Source of the DNA: Branchiostoma floridae
Taxonomy: Eukaryota > Chordata > Leptocardii > Amphioxiformes > Branchiostomatidae
Direction of reading: 5' to 3'
DNA: 64,000 nt
NCBI RefSeq assembly: GCF_000003815.2
Contig: NC_049979.1
Location: 26,024,340 to 26,088,339 of the forward strand
The notes under the pieces are model-generated. The model had not been told where the DNA came from. It worked only from the letters and a program-made list of their open reading frames with translations, and did not search any database. Below, piece after piece: positions 9,200 through 22,230 of the stretch. A program made the translations under genes and the position numbers. Each line of letters opens with the position of its first letter. Within the stretch, counting starts at the first letter, position 1.

Positions 9200-11823
9200 C
9201 TAATTACTCATCCGCTGATTCATCTGTTCCTTCAGCTTAAAATAGAACACGGCTTTTGAGTAATCACCGCAGTCTCTCCAGGCAACACACAGATTGTTAA
9301 GTACAACTGCAATGTCTGGATGTGCAGTGTTCTCACCATAGATAGTCCGCCACATCTGCAGTGACTGTTCATGATATATGATTGCCTGTTTATGATCACC
9401 AAGGTGAATCCAGGTGGTACCCAAGTTGTTAAGTAAGGAGGCGATGTCAGGATGTGCAGTATCCTCACCATAGATAATCCGCTTCATCTTTAGTGACTGT
9501 TCATAGTAGCTGATGGCCTTTCTGTGATCACCAAGTTTCCTCCAGGCAACACCCAAGTTGTTAAGTGAGTCAGCAATGTCAGGATGTGCAGTGTCCTCAC
9601 CATAGGTAATCCGGTTCATCTTTAGTGACTGTTCATAGTAGCTGATGGCCTTTCTGTGATCACCAAGGTCACTCCAGGCGTTACCCAAGTTGTTAAGTGA
9701 AGAGGCAATGTTAGGATGTGCAGTGTTTTCACCATAGATAATCTGCTTCATCTTTAGCGACTGTTCATAGTAGTTGATGGCCTTTCTGTGATCACCAAGG
9801 TCACTCCAGGCGTTACCCAAGTTGTTAAGTAAGGAGGCGATGTCAGGATGTGCAGTGTTATCACCATAGATAATCTGCTTCATCTTCAGTGACTGTTCAC
9901 AGTAGCTGATGGCCTTTCTGTGATCACCAAGTTTCCTCCAGGCGGTACCCAAGTTGTTAAGTGAGCTAGCGATGTCAGGATGTGCAGTGTCCTTACCATA
10001 GATAACCCTTCTAATCTGTAGTGACTGTTCATAGTAGCTGATGGCCGTTCTGTAATCACCAAGAAACCCCCAGGCGGCACCCAAGCTGTTAAGTAAGTTT
10101 GCAATGGCAGGATGTGCAGTGTTCTCACCATAGATATGGCGTATCATCTGTAGTGACTGCTGAATGTAACCAACAGCCTTTCTTTGATCACCAAGTTTTA
10201 TCCAAGTGTAACCTAAGGCACAAAGTGCTTGGGCAACATCAAATTGTGGGGTGTTTTCACCATATGTTGATATTTTATTCCGAAGTGTTTCTTCTATGCA
10301 CATTGCAGCACTTTTGTAATCACATAGACTTTCGTACACCTCTGCTTTCAGTTCTGAAGAGTTGTCAAACAAAATGGACTGCTTTTTCTGTGACTGGCTA
10401 TTGGTCAGCTGTGAAATGACTCTCTTTAACGGCCTTGCCGTGTAATAGTATCTCATGAGCTGCTCTCTATTTGAGAAGTAAAATACTTTCTGCAGTTTTT
10501 CCCCAATGTCAGTATCTCTTGATATTGATGATAAGGCTGACATGTTTTCCACCTGACCACCATTGTTTATGTATGTCCGCAGCCTGAGTTCTGCTGAGAT
10601 ACTGACCATCACCATCAAGTGATGTGCGTTCTCAGCATTGACGACCCCACCCGTTTTAAGCTCCTGGATAGTCTCCCAGATTGTGGTTGGTTGTATGTTA
10701 TGAAGTAGCGCCCAACAGGACACTGCAAGGCTTGAAAATCGATACATTTCTTTCTTTACATTCAACAGACTTTCAGTTAGATCTAGGATTTGAAATGTCT
10801 GTGCATTCTCATTTAGTATAGAATTTGCCATTGCGAAAGGAATTGTCCGATTATTTTGTTGAAGTTGCCGAGTCCATAAAGACATGTGCCGATCAACCAG
10901 GCACTGTTCTCCTGTGATCAGCGACACATTTCCCAGGATACTAGCAAGGTGGTAGCCTTTCTTCAAATGGAACGTTAAGTCGTTTTTAAGCACCTCGGCC
11001 ATATTGCTTGGTGTGTGGATAAGTTCACTTGTTCCTGTGCTGTTACTACCCCTGCCCAGTGGAGTCTTACATGCATGTGGCATGGCTCCATCAAACGAAA
11101 ACCCATGTGGTGTAACAGAGTCATAGTACCAGTCATCTCGCGGGTCTTCTGAGAAGAAATTATTTAGAGACTTAATCCCCATGGCTGGGAGAATAGTTTC
11201 TCCCAGATTGATAACTTTGAGATGCAGATAATGAGTGAGGTTACGGAAATACTTCGTATTGTGCTCTGTTTCAACCTCTATCAAAATGGCAAATTCCAGA
11301 TCAGAGTATGGGGTAACCAATCCTGTGGCTTGTGAACCCAGGCCTATCATGGCGTACTTACAGGGAGGGGGGCCCATTACCTCTATGCATTCATCTACAA
11401 GCCCGGCTATGAACGTTTTTCGTTGTTGAACAATGGTCTCAAATAGTGTTTTGATTGCTTCCACTCTCTTCTTCTCCACTTCTCTTAACTCAGGGTCATC
11501 TTCATCAAGGCTGTACGGATCTATTTCCTCATCGATCCTTTTGATTTCCCTTTCTGCATAGTTTCGATCCTCATTCAGCATCAATTTATGTTTCTCTGTT
11601 TCATCAATGTGTTCCTTTTGTTCTATATCCAGCACATGTTTAACAAATGATTTGGTTATGTCCTGGATTGCTTTCTGTATGTCGTCTCTCCTTGATCTTA
11701 CCAGTGCCGCATTACAGAGTGCTGCAGCCTTGGTGAAATCACCTCCATCTTTTGACAGGATTCCTCTCTTCAAGTAGACTTTAGCCAACCTGTACAGGGG
11801 CTCTGCCTCTTCTCTGTGGTGAC
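9200..11823 (-). CDS. Copy 2 last exon: open 862-residue nucleotidyltransferase-TPR frame
   Basis: An uninterrupted frame from the ATG at 11788 ([20 protein letters not shown]) to the stop at 9200, one codon longer than copy 1. It keeps [19 protein letters not shown] and eight TPR units. The TPR variants occur in a different order from copy 1, for example two adjacent [13 protein letters not shown] units, a pattern expected from unequal exchange or conversion among repeats. An open frame of this length argues against a long-dead pseudogene, so an N-terminally shortened protein is possible. Confidence 0.7.
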
Positions 11824-12323
11824 CTTAGACAAAAGATAAAGAAATATAATTGTCAATTGTAGTCTTGTCTTTGTTTTTTTGGCATAGTATGAAAATCTGC
11901 TATAATACAGATTTCAATGATTCTATCAGTCCCTTCGTATACCATTGTAACTTTGTTGAATGTTGTTATCTTTGCTGGCCTTTTAAACCCCAGATAAACA
12001 AGAGTTCGTAGACCTCATATCTCCATGAAATAGTCCAATTATGCAAATTACTTCCACGTTTACATAATCTATGCTTAGTTATGTACACCTTTAAATAGCT
12101 TATCCTGGTCCAAATGTTAATTGTCCGATGATATACCATTGAGAAGAATTATTGCACTTTTATATTAATTATGCAAATTAGGGTCAGATTTGCATAATTG
12201 TTATCTGCTAATGTTCCATTACTGGTATTTGAGTCTTATAATGGAAAACACTACAAATATAGATTTCCCTCATTAATTATGCCAATTAAGTCCCAGTTTG
12301 AATAATGTGCACTTTAGGATGTA

Positions 12324-13398
12324 ACGTAAGGTTACCAGTTTACGGTCGATTTGTTAATAATGCCGTTTTATGGAAAGCGCGCAGGTCGGGAAGTGAAAAG
12401 CTGTCCTTAATTGGAAGACATCAAAGTCGGTCTGCGTCAAGCTCTGTGTGGCATCATATTTCTTCTGAGGATTTCTCGCCGTACGAGCGTCTTTAATAAA
12501 CAAGTCTGCAGCCAAGAATTCTTCCAGGGTGACCAATTTACGGTCAGTTGGGTGTTTCTCCATGAGGTTATTTTTCTAAAGGACAATCATATATCTGATC
12601 ATTTCCCTTAAAAGTGCCCCACGTAGTTCACTGAGATAACACAATGGATAAATTGTTTACATATGGCCATGCCGCCACTTTGCATCGCCGCTAAACGTTA
12701 TCGGTAAGTCATCTTTGCCCCAACAGAACGCCACTCAGAGCGCCATGTTGTTCGACAACTTGCACAATGCTACTCATTATAATGGCAACGCATTTGGATG
12801 TTGTTATCACCTGTATAGATAGGAACTGGCCTTGAAATGCGTTCAGTATACATGTGGCTTGCTCACGCCGTGCCCTCCCCACATAAATTAGCCCAACAGC
12901 GCCCCTTGCGACAATTTCTCGCTCTCCAGTGCACCAAGCTTTAACGGGCAAGTCACGTGATGCAACATGACGTTCGAAAACTACCCGCTCGGCGAGGACA
13001 GTCAGTTTATAAGAGTTTCCTTGGACAACGTACATAAAATCACCATGCATTCTTGAGATAAGAACTCCAGGTTTGGTTTGAGGTGATGTTTCAATTCATA
13101 AAGAGTTTGTTGGATTTTAAAGAGGGGACGAAAATAGCCGTCTAGAATTACGATCAGAACCGGGTCATCTGTAATAGTGTTGTGCGCACTCAAGCGTAAA
13201 TGTAAATTGTTGTCGGACTTTTCAGACGTGATTTGCTGGATGCAAAGTTATAGGATAAATAAGGCAAGACACATAGATGATATAAACGTACTTCTTTCCT
13301 ACTCAAGAGAATTGTCTTTTTTACAATTGACCTCGAAGTCTGCATCCACCAATAAGTGACCGTAAACTGGTCCTGCACGTAAACTGGTAACCTTACGT
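12324..13398. mobile_element. TA-flanked inverted-repeat element inserted in copy 2 intron
   Basis: A 1075-bp insertion absent from units 1 and 3, which read straight through as GGATGTACATCTCTG. TA is duplicated at the ends. Termini are ACGTAAGGTTACCAGTTTAC and its complement, 21 bp perfect. The subterminal motif ACCAGTTTACGGTC occurs near both ends, with a related form near 12531. TA duplication suggests a Tc1/mariner-type or similar cut-and-paste mechanism. The interior has no convincing transposase frame, so this is a non-autonomous element. Confidence 0.8.
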
Positions 13399-14370
13399 TA
13401 CATCTCTGTCAAAGCTACCTACATACCAAATATCATCTAAATTTGTCGTTCCCTTGTTCAGTTATCCTCCTAAGAAGATTTTGAAAAAAATGCCCCATGC
13501 TGTTCCAGAGCAACCTGCTAGGGGACCCAAACATACAGTTTGTACATCACCTATTCCTTGCGTCATTAGCTATCTGTCACCAAAAAATCAAGACCACAGC
13601 ACATCCAGTTCAAAAGATACAAAAAACTAATTTTTGCTGCAGTACCAAGGTCACATACCAGGGGGCCCAAAATTGACTTTGACCTTTGTCTTCCAAACAT
13701 CAACCCACATACCAAATATCATGGCAATCCGTCCAGAGGTTCTTGAGTTATGCTGACCACAAATATCCGGAAACACAACACACACACACAGACACACTCA
13801 AAACTATATCTCCATTTTCCATGGAGATAATAATAAGACTTGAGGCACCGGTACAAAGGCCAACGTTATGAGTATCACTTCTTGTTGCATTGCAACTTTT
13901 GTTTGAAATTCCTTGACGGTGGTGATAGTGGCTAGGAATAGAGGCAAAGTCTGTACTGTATAGTAATTTACAAAGAACTGTTCATTAGCTACATCTTGCA
14001 ATTTCTATATGTTATAATACCTACATGTACATTTGGACTAACTTTATACCTTTCACATGAACAGACTTGAGTGCAGCTGCAAAGTTTTGTTCTGCCGTGT
14101 CCAGGTCGCCTGTCTGCAGTGCATTGGAACCTTCCTGCAGATGGTCTTCATATGTTCTATGTTTATATTAAGAAGAATGTCATATAATATGCATTTTGAA
14201 AATCTGTTACAAAATATTTTGGCGATATTCTTAAATCAGCTGTCAATATCACATGTAATATAAATTTGCTACAAACTAAAAATGCAAATTTCAGCTTTCA
14301 ACTTTGCTTATTGCTGTCTACCTACATGGTACATGTACATACGGAATACACTGTGTTGTATTTTATTTAT

Positions 14371-14645
14371 GTCATACCCACCTTAGAAAACATTTATCAA
14401 TGCAAAATGCGCCAAAAGTTGAGAAAATTTGGTGCCCTCGCGAACAAAAATTGTTACAACAGCAATGTTCCAGTGTATTAATCAGGTATTTGAATTTTCG
14501 ACCACACCGCACTCGGTGGTTGCAGAGTATGTTCGAATTATTCAATGGAAGACTGTGTGATAAACCTTTGAAGCCTGTGTGATACTGTTTTTTATCACCC
14601 GGTTCTGGACACCTGTATTGAATGTTTTCATGGCCCAGGTGTGAC
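14371..14645. mobile_element. Short inverted-repeat element, family B (unit 2)
   Basis: Array copy of the element at 4534-4808, with ends GTCATACCCACC and CCAGGTGTGAC and the same core. Located in the intron between exons 3 and 4 of copy 2. Confidence 0.5.
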
Positions 14646-15097
14646 ATAAAGTATTATATGTAATTCACAAACCTGTCATTGTCTCCCAGTGTTGTGGTAC
14701 TGATGTCTGTGACTTTACTCCTTCCTGTAGCATCACTGTTAAGAACCAAGAACAATGACAGTGTTGTTGTAATCACATATCTTCAACAGTATTGTACACT
14801 CAGTGCAATAATCAACTTTTCATGCATCTTTGATCTATAAGCGACAGACAAAGGCAATACAAAGAGAAAGGATTGGTTCGAAAACCAATGCCCGTGTCTA
14901 AGTTGTATCCCCACCTTGGTATGTTTGGATGGAGGTCATGGTCCCTTGTAGCAGCAGGTTTTCTGATGTTCCCACACTGCTGTCCCATGGGTGATCTTCT
15001 CTGTCTCCGTTTCGATTCATTTGATACTGACTGTGGCAAAATCATCATTTTATGACAGTCAGCATTTTCATGCCTTGATTGGGCTCTTCTAAAATTC

Positions 15098-15224
15098 CAT
15101 TTAATTTCGCGGTAGTGGGAAAATGGACTTTTTACAGTGGTTTTAATTTTGTGGTAGCATCATAGACTGTAGTCACATACTATGATGGATGTGTTTGCGC
15201 GAACATTTCTGCATTTACAGTAAA
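15098..15224. mobile_element. Family A foldback element, left end deleted (unit 2)
   Basis: Keeps TTTAATTTCGCGGTAG and the right end TGCATTTACAGTA, but the left terminus is gone. The missing end coincides with the breakpoint of the deletion that removed exon 1 of copy 2, so one breakpoint lies inside this element. Confidence 0.65.
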
Positions 15225-16356
15225 CAAACCTGTAAAATCTCACCTGGATCTCTGAGACAGCTGCAAACCCGCCTGTGGGTAGAGACTTGTTCCTCTTTTT
15301 TCTGTTTTTGTTCCTCTTTTTTTCCCCTCTGGCTTGTCCTGTGCCACTGCTGGGACTTTTCATGCGGTCATACCTATTTATATCAGGTGTTAGTCTTATG
15401 CTGATGGACTCTGTAAACCATGACATGGTATAATAGATCACTTATTACCTCATGTTTACACCTTTGGTCACTTGGCTCTGTGTGACGGCTACACAGTCAT
15501 GTAGTTCTCCTATTATATTGTGTACACAGTTACTCTATGTTGGTACAGCTTATAAACAAAGAGACAAGATAGATACATATTATCAAAATACAGTAGTTAA
15601 TTTTTGGTCCCCAATTCTGGGGTCTGACACAGTATGCCCTATCCCAAATTCCTGCATCTTTTCATTCCATGGTGCATGGGCTTCAATATTGCGTCATAAA
15701 ATAGAACAAACACTGTTCTGTTGAACAATATGATGCATAGTTTACATAGTTGCAGGTTATGGTAAAAAAAACATCCAGTGACTTTGTGTGTGTGTATGGG
15801 AGAGAATATTGGAAAATTTGCTTTTAGGTAGCATGTTGGTGTTGTTGTTATCCCAGGGGGTGAGAAAAAGGTTCAAGTGAGAAGTAAGAATCAAACTTTT
15901 ATTGAAATAGACAAAAAGTCATGTTGTTTCTTGTTTACTACATTGTTATATACAAGACAGTGTAAATACAGTAAAAGGTTTAATTTACGAATCACGTAAG
16001 ATAATTATGTTAATTACGTTAATTACAATCGTTATGGCATTTGTCTGTACAGCAAGCAAATCACAGTAAAATAAAGCTAATAGTTAGCAACAATATATTC
16101 TATAATCTATCACAGTTACACTATTGTTACAGTTACAAATTGATTTTTCAGGCATACCATTTTAGATTGATACCTTTTACAAACAACATGTTAAGCACAA
16201 TAGATTACCCTTTAGTAACAGAGACAAAGATCAACCAGTCAAACCTCAGACTGAGCTATTAGTGCAATGTGGCTTTGCTATCATGGATGCTGTATTTTTG
16301 GCCAAGCACACCAGGGCACCCCACTCTCCTCAATAAGTATGTTAGGTTCTTTTACA

Positions 16357-16831
16357 GGTCTCATTGATGAGTTTCTTCTTCCCTTAGACTTTTATGTTAT
16401 AATTCGTGGTTTAAATGGCTGCGTTCATAATGAAGCTACGTGAAATTTCAGCAGATTTTTCATTCTATGTCCAGCACATTTACCCTATATTGTGGGAAAA
16501 AATTGCCAACGTATACTAAGCATTGGAACTTTTTTTATAGCAATTACAAACTACGATTAGTCAATCCCCAAAAAAGGGCCACTTTTTCACTGCTAGTGTA
16601 CAACCGCACCACTCAGAACCCACGACTGTGTACCTCCGACCTAGCGCGCGGCTGCAAAACTTTACCATTTCTTCAGTTACAAACAAGCTTTCACCAATCT
16701 AACTTTTGAGATCAGTTCCGCTGGCTGAAAGGGAATTTCTCACCGCTAAAAACATGCGTCCGTGCAGCCGTTTATTTTTTGGCTCGGATCTATTTTAGGG
16801 TACCCACTCGGAGTAATACATCAATGAGACC
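16357..16831. mobile_element. Inverted-repeat element with GGTCTCATTGATG ends (unit 3)
   Basis: A 475-bp insertion relative to unit 2, which reads TTCTTTTACATGCAG uninterrupted at 8397-8411. Termini are GGTCTCATTGATG and CATCAATGAGACC, 13 bp perfect, flanked by TTACA on both sides (16352-16356 and 16832-16836). No coding capacity is evident. A non-autonomous DNA transposon; the superfamily is uncertain. Confidence 0.8.
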
Positions 16832-17077
16832 TTACATGCAGAGGTTTTGCGCTCTAAAGCTCCGTCATACACAAAGCCGTTGGCTTAAAGTACCCCTCGG
16901 AAAGGAAGATGCGACTCTTTTCCAGTTGTGTCCAGACTTGGGCGCAAACTCGGGCCATGGAATTTGAACCAGATGTGGTGAGAGGCAGAGTGCGCAAACC
17001 ACTGCATAACGTTGGCATAAGAGAGAGAGTCATCTGTATTATACAGTTGTTAATATGAATATGAATGAAGACCTTTA

Positions 17078-17736
17078 GGTTCCGGTTCGGAGTTTCTTTT
17101 ACGATTCGAGGCCGATATGACTGTCTCTGAAAAAAGCACTAGCGCTTCTCAAAACATCGTTTTTCGGACAATTCGATGTTTCCGATAGAAAAGGGTGCCT
17201 TGTCGCTGACCGTCAGACTCATTTGACATTTTCTGTAGAAATGTTATTTTTGGTAAAAACCATCATTAAAATACAATTTTCACCAAGAAATTGCTAATTT
17301 GGATGCTTTTTTTACAGGCCGCTACACGGAAAAAATGAATTTTCCTGGGATAATGACTAATATGGCAATGAAGGTCAAGAGTTCTTCTGTATACTGAGCA
17401 AAAAGGAAGAAAAGTTATCCGATACGTTTTCCGCGAGCTCCGATGGCGCTAAAACACCCAAAACGCGCATAGAACGCACGATCTGGGTAATCAGGCGACG
17501 AAACGCTTTACCGCTATCGCGCGCACTAATACTAGGAAGTGTTCGCCGCACGATCAAATCTCCGACACCATAAAACGCTACGAACAACAAGCATTTGGGG
17601 ATGTATAAAAGATTATGCATTGCTAAAGCGAAAGCCGGAAAATCTAGAGTCAAAACTATAGAGACAACCTCTAATTTGCGTCTTATTCTTAGGGACTATT
17701 TAGATATCTGGACAATTGAAATTCCGAACCGGAACC
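17078..17736. mobile_element. Inverted-repeat element with GGTTCCGGTTCGG ends (unit 3)
   Basis: A 659-bp insertion into GACCTTTATTTCACC of the array unit, which is uninterrupted at 8636. Termini are GGTTCCGGTTCGGAGTTTC and a 19-bp complement with one mismatch, flanked by TTTA on both sides. The short T/A-rich target duplication and GG-start termini are compatible with PIF/Harbinger-like elements, but this is only inference. No transposase frame is present. Confidence 0.75.
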
Positions 17737-18067
17737 TTTACTTCACCAGGCTAAGTAGAGGTCACAACAAGACATGTTGAAAAGATACAGTTCACAGATA
17801 CAAAATGAGACTATTGCTGGATAAATTCAACTTCTCCTCGTTTTTCTGTTATAGTGGAGATAAAAGAGCTGATATGTTTTATGATTGATGGTTTGTCTTA
17901 GTTGCATTAGGAATATGAATTTTTCTACAGAACTTTGGTGAATGAAATTAAAGGAAATTGGTTTTGTATAACCTTATACAGTTCATTTCTCTCTACGGTA
18001 TACACTCTACTACAAAATGACGTTTGTCCTCTATTCTATCTAAATTACAATATTTGCATAGTCTTTG

Positions 18068-18139
18068 TTCCATATGTTCTAGTGGTTAGGATTTGGCGCT
18101 CTGACCGCCAAAGCCCGGGTTCGATTCCTGGTGTGGGAA
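18068..18139 (+). tRNA. tRNA-Glu-like body with CUG anticodon (unit 3)
   Basis: Third copy of the 72-nt tRNA-like sequence, again with loop CTCTGAC and an encoded CCA after A73. It differs in the A-box (TGTTCTAGTGG instead of TGGTCTAGTGG), which costs a D-stem pair, and in the T-arm (GGGTTCGATTCC, closer to consensus). Both complete copies share the CUG anticodon. Probably a pseudogene. Confidence 0.4.
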
Positions 18140-18187
18140 CCAATGTAAGAATTCAGAGGGGCGAGTAAAAACAGAAGGAAGGAAACA

Positions 18188-18259
18188 TGCCGGTACCCGG
18201 GATCGAACCCGGGTCGGCGGATTACAAATCCAACGTGCAAACCACAACACCAAAAGCTC
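18188..18259 (-). repeat. tRNA-Thr(UGU)-like sequence downstream of copy 3
   Basis: Same arrangement as in units 1 and 2: it lies about 27 nt past the stop codon of the gene copy, on the gene strand, with an anticodon-like TGT and the B-box GGGTTCGATCC. Conservation across the three units is no better than in the surrounding flank. Confidence 0.5.
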
Positions 18260-21200
18260 TAGAGCCGTGATGGGGCATTTGGTGTCTAATTACTCATCCG
18301 CTGATTCATCTGTTTCTTCAGCTCAAAATAGAACATGGCTTTTGAGTCATCACCGTAGTCTCTCCAGGCAACACACAGATTGTTAAGTGCAACTGCAATG
18401 TCAGGATGTGTAGTGTCCTCACCATAGAAAGTCCGCCACATCTGTAGTGACTGTTCATGATATATGATTGCCTGTTTATGATCACCAAGGTCACTCCAGG
18501 CGGCACCCAAGTTGTTGAGTGAGGAGGCGATGTCAGGATGTCCAGTGTTATCACCATAGATAATCTGCTTCATCTTTAGTGACTGTTCAGAGTAGTTGAT
18601 GGCCTTTCTGTGATCACCAAGTTTCCTCCAGGCGTCACCCAAGTTGTTAAGTGATGTTGCAATGTCAGGATGAGCAGTGTTATCACCATAGATAATCTGC
18701 TTCATCTTTAGCGACTGTTCATAGTAGTTGATGGCCTTTCTGTGATCACCAAGGTCACTCCAGGCGGTACCCAAGTTGTTAAGTGAGTGTGCAATGTTAG
18801 GATGTGCAGTGTTGTCACCATAGATAATCTGCCTCATCTTTAGTGACTGTTCATAGTAGCTGATGGCCGTTCTGTGATCACCAAGTTTCCTCCAGGCGGT
18901 ACCCAAGTTGTTAAGTGAAGAGGCAATGTTAGGATGTGCAGTGTCCTCCCCATGGATAATCCGCCTCATCTGTAGTGATTGTTCATAGTAGCTGATGGCC
19001 TTTCTGTGATCACCAAGTTCATCCAGGCGGCACCCAAGTTGTTGAGTGAGTCAGCAATGTCAGGATGTGCAGTGTTCTCACCATAGAAAATTCGCTTCAT
19101 CTTTAGCGACTGTTCATAGTAGCTGATGGCCTTTCTGTGATCACCAAGGTGACTCCAGGCGGCACCCAAGTTGTTGAGTGAGTAAGCAATGTCAGGATGT
19201 GCAGTGTTCTCACCATAGATATGGCGCATCATCTGTAGTGACTGCTCAATATAACCAACAGCCTTTCTTTGATCACCAAGTTTTATCCAAGTGTTACCTA
19301 AGGCACAAAGTTCTTGGGCAACATCAAATTGTGGGGTGTTTTCCCCATATGTTGATATTTTATTCTGAAGTGTTTCTTCTATGCACGTCGCAGTACTTTT
19401 GTAATCACATAGACTTTTGTACACCTCTGCTTTCAGTTCTGAAGAGTTGTCAAACAAAATGGACTGCTTTTTCTGTGACTGGCTATTGGTCAGCTGTGAA
19501 ATGACTCTCTTTAACGGCCTTGCCGTGTAATAGTATCTCATGAGCTGCTGTCTATTTGAGAAGTAAAATACTTTCTGCAGTTTTTCCCCAATGTCAGTAT
19601 CTCTTGATATTGATGATAAGGCTGACATGTTTTCCACCTGACCACCATTGTTTATGTATGTCCGCAGCCTCAGTTCTGCTGAGATGCTGACCATCACCAT
19701 CAAGTGATGTGTGTTCTCAGCATTGACGACCCCGCCCTTTTTAAGCTCCTGGATAGTCTCCCAGATTGTGGTTGGTTGTATGTTATGAAGTAGCGCCCAA
19801 CAGGACACTGCAAGGCTTGAAAATCTATACATTTCTTTCTTTACATTCAACAGACTGTCAGATAGCTCCTGGATTTGAAATGTCTGCACATTCTCATTAA
19901 GCATAGAATTTGCCATTGAAAAAGGAATTGTCCGATTATTTTGTTGAAGTTGCTGAGTCCATAAAGACATGTGCCCATCAACCAGGCACTGTTCTCCTGT
20001 GATCAGCGACACATTTCCCAGGATACTCGCAAGGTGGTAGCCTTTCTTCAAATGGAACGTTAAGTCGTTTTTAATTTAAGAACCTCGGTCATATTACTTG
20101 GTGTGTGGATAAGTTCACTTGTTCCTGTGCTGTTACTACCCCTGCCCAGTGGAGTCTTACATGCATGTGGCATGGCTCCATCAAACGAAAACCCACGTGG
20201 TGTAACAGAGTCATAGTACCAGTTGTCTAGTGGGTCCCCTGAGAAGAAATTATTTAGAGACTTAATCCCCATGGCTGGGAGAATAGTTTCTCCCAGATTG
20301 ATAACTTTGAGATGCAGATAATGAGTGAGGTTGCGGAAATACTTAGTATTGTGCTCTGTTTCAACCTCTATCAAAATGGCAAATTCCAGATCAGAGTATG
20401 GGGTAACCAATCCTGTAGCTTGTGAACCCAGGCCTATCATGGCGTACTTACAGGGAGGGGGGCCCATTACCTCTATGCATTCATCTACAAGCCCGGCTAT
20501 GAACGTTTTTCGTTGTTGAACAATGGTCTCAAATAGTGTTTTGATTGCTTCCACTCTCTTCTTCTCCACTTCTCTTAACTCAGGGTCATCTTCATCAAGG
20601 CTGTACGGATCTGTTTCCTCATCGATCCTTTTGATTTTTCTCTCTGCATAGTTTCGATCCTCATTCAGCATCAATTTATGTTTCTCTGTTTCATCAATGT
20701 GTCCCTTTTGTTCAATATCCAGCACATGTTTAACAAATGATTTGGTTATGTCCTGGATTGCTTTCTGTATGTCGTCTCTCCTTGATCTTACCAGTGCCGC
20801 ATGACAGAGTGCTGCAGCCTTGGTGAAATCACCTCCATCTTTTGACAGGATTCCTCTCTTCAAGTAGACTTTAGCCAACCTGTACAGGGGCTCTGCCTCT
20901 TCTCTGTGTTGAACTTAGACAAAAGATAAAGAAATATAATTGTCAATTGTAGTCTTGTCTTTGTTTTTTTAGCATAGTATGAAAATCTGCTATACAGATT
21001 TCAATGATTCTATCAGTCCCTTCATATACCATTGTAACTTTGTTGAATGTTGTTATCTTTGCTGGCCTTTTAAACCCCAGATAAACAAGAGTTCGTAGAC
21101 CTCGTATCTCCATGAAATAGTCCAATTATTTAATTTACTTCCACGTTAACTTTACATAATCTATGCTTAGTTATGTACACCTTTAAATAACTTATGCTGG

Positions 21201-22230
21201 TCCAAATGTTAATTGTCCGATAATATACCATTGAGAAGAATTATTGCACTTTTATATTAATTATGCAAATTAGGGTCAGATTCGCATAATTGTTATCTGC
21301 TAATGTTCCACCAGCCACAAACTACATATATTACTGGTATTTTAGTCTTATAATTATGGAAAACACTACAGATATAGATTTCCCTCATTAATTATGCAAA
21401 TTAAGTGCCAGTTTGAATAATGTGCACTTTAGGATGTACATCTCTGTCAAAGCTACCTACATACCAAATATCATCTAAATTTGTCGTTCCCTTGTCCAGT
21501 TATCCTCCTAAGAAGATTTTGACCTTTGTCTTCCAAACATCTATCCACATACCAAATATCATGGCAATCCGTCCAGAGGTTCTTGAGTTATGCTGACCAC
21601 AAATATCTGGAAACACAAACACACACACAGACACACACACACACACAGACACACTCAAAACTATATCTCCATTTTTCATGGAGATGATAAGACTTGAGGC
21701 ACTGGTACAAAGGCCAGCGTTATGAGTATCACTTCTTATTGCATTGCAACTTTTGTTTGAAATTCCTTGACGGTGGTGATAGTGGCTAGGAATAGAGGCA
21801 AAGTCTGTACTGTATAGTTTTTATTTACTGTAATTTACAAAGAACTGTTCATTAGCTACATCTTGCAATTTCTACATGTTATAATACCTATATGTACATT
21901 TGGACTAACTTTATACCTTTGACATGAACAGACTTGAGTGCAGCTGCAAAGTTTTGTTCTGCCGTGTCCAGGTCGCCTGTCTGCAGTGCATTGGAACCTT
22001 CCTGCAGATGGTCTTCATATGTTCTATGTTTATAAGAAGAATGTCATATAATATGCATTTTGAAAATCTGTTACAAAATATTTTGGCGATATTCTTAAAT
22101 CAGCTGTCAATATCACAATATAAATTTGCTACAAGCTAAAAATGCAAATTTCAGCTTTCAACTTTGCTTATTGCTGTCTACCTACATGGTACATGTACTT
22201 ACGGAATACACCGTGTTGTATTTTATTTAT

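Larger units (their letters stand above)
9200..15048 (-). pseudogene. TPR-nucleotidyltransferase gene, copy 2 (5'-truncated)
   Basis: Exons equivalent to copy 1 exons 3-5 are intact: 14735-14673, 14156-14050 and 11823-9200. Exon 1 is absent because the sequence jumps at about 15096 from the intron upstream of exon 2 into a repeat that lies beyond exon 1 in the other copies. The exon 2 equivalent (about 15024 to 14899, with a 6-nt insertion) has also lost its donor: where copies 1 and 3 read GT, copy 2 reads CT. An ATG at 15048 in the former intron is in frame through the old acceptor into exon 2, but without the donor this cannot join exon 3 normally. The gene may be dead, or it may be expressed as a shorter protein from an internal start such as the ATG at 11788. 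Confidence 0.75.
8282..16226. repeat. Tandem array unit 2
   Basis: Second direct repeat, collinear with unit 1 apart from a 1075-bp inserted element at 12324-13398 and a deletion of roughly 1.85 kb at about 15096. The deletion removes the equivalent of unit 1 positions from about 5250 to about 7105. Intron sequence is nearly as similar between units as exon sequence, which indicates recent duplication or ongoing conversion. Confidence 0.85.
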
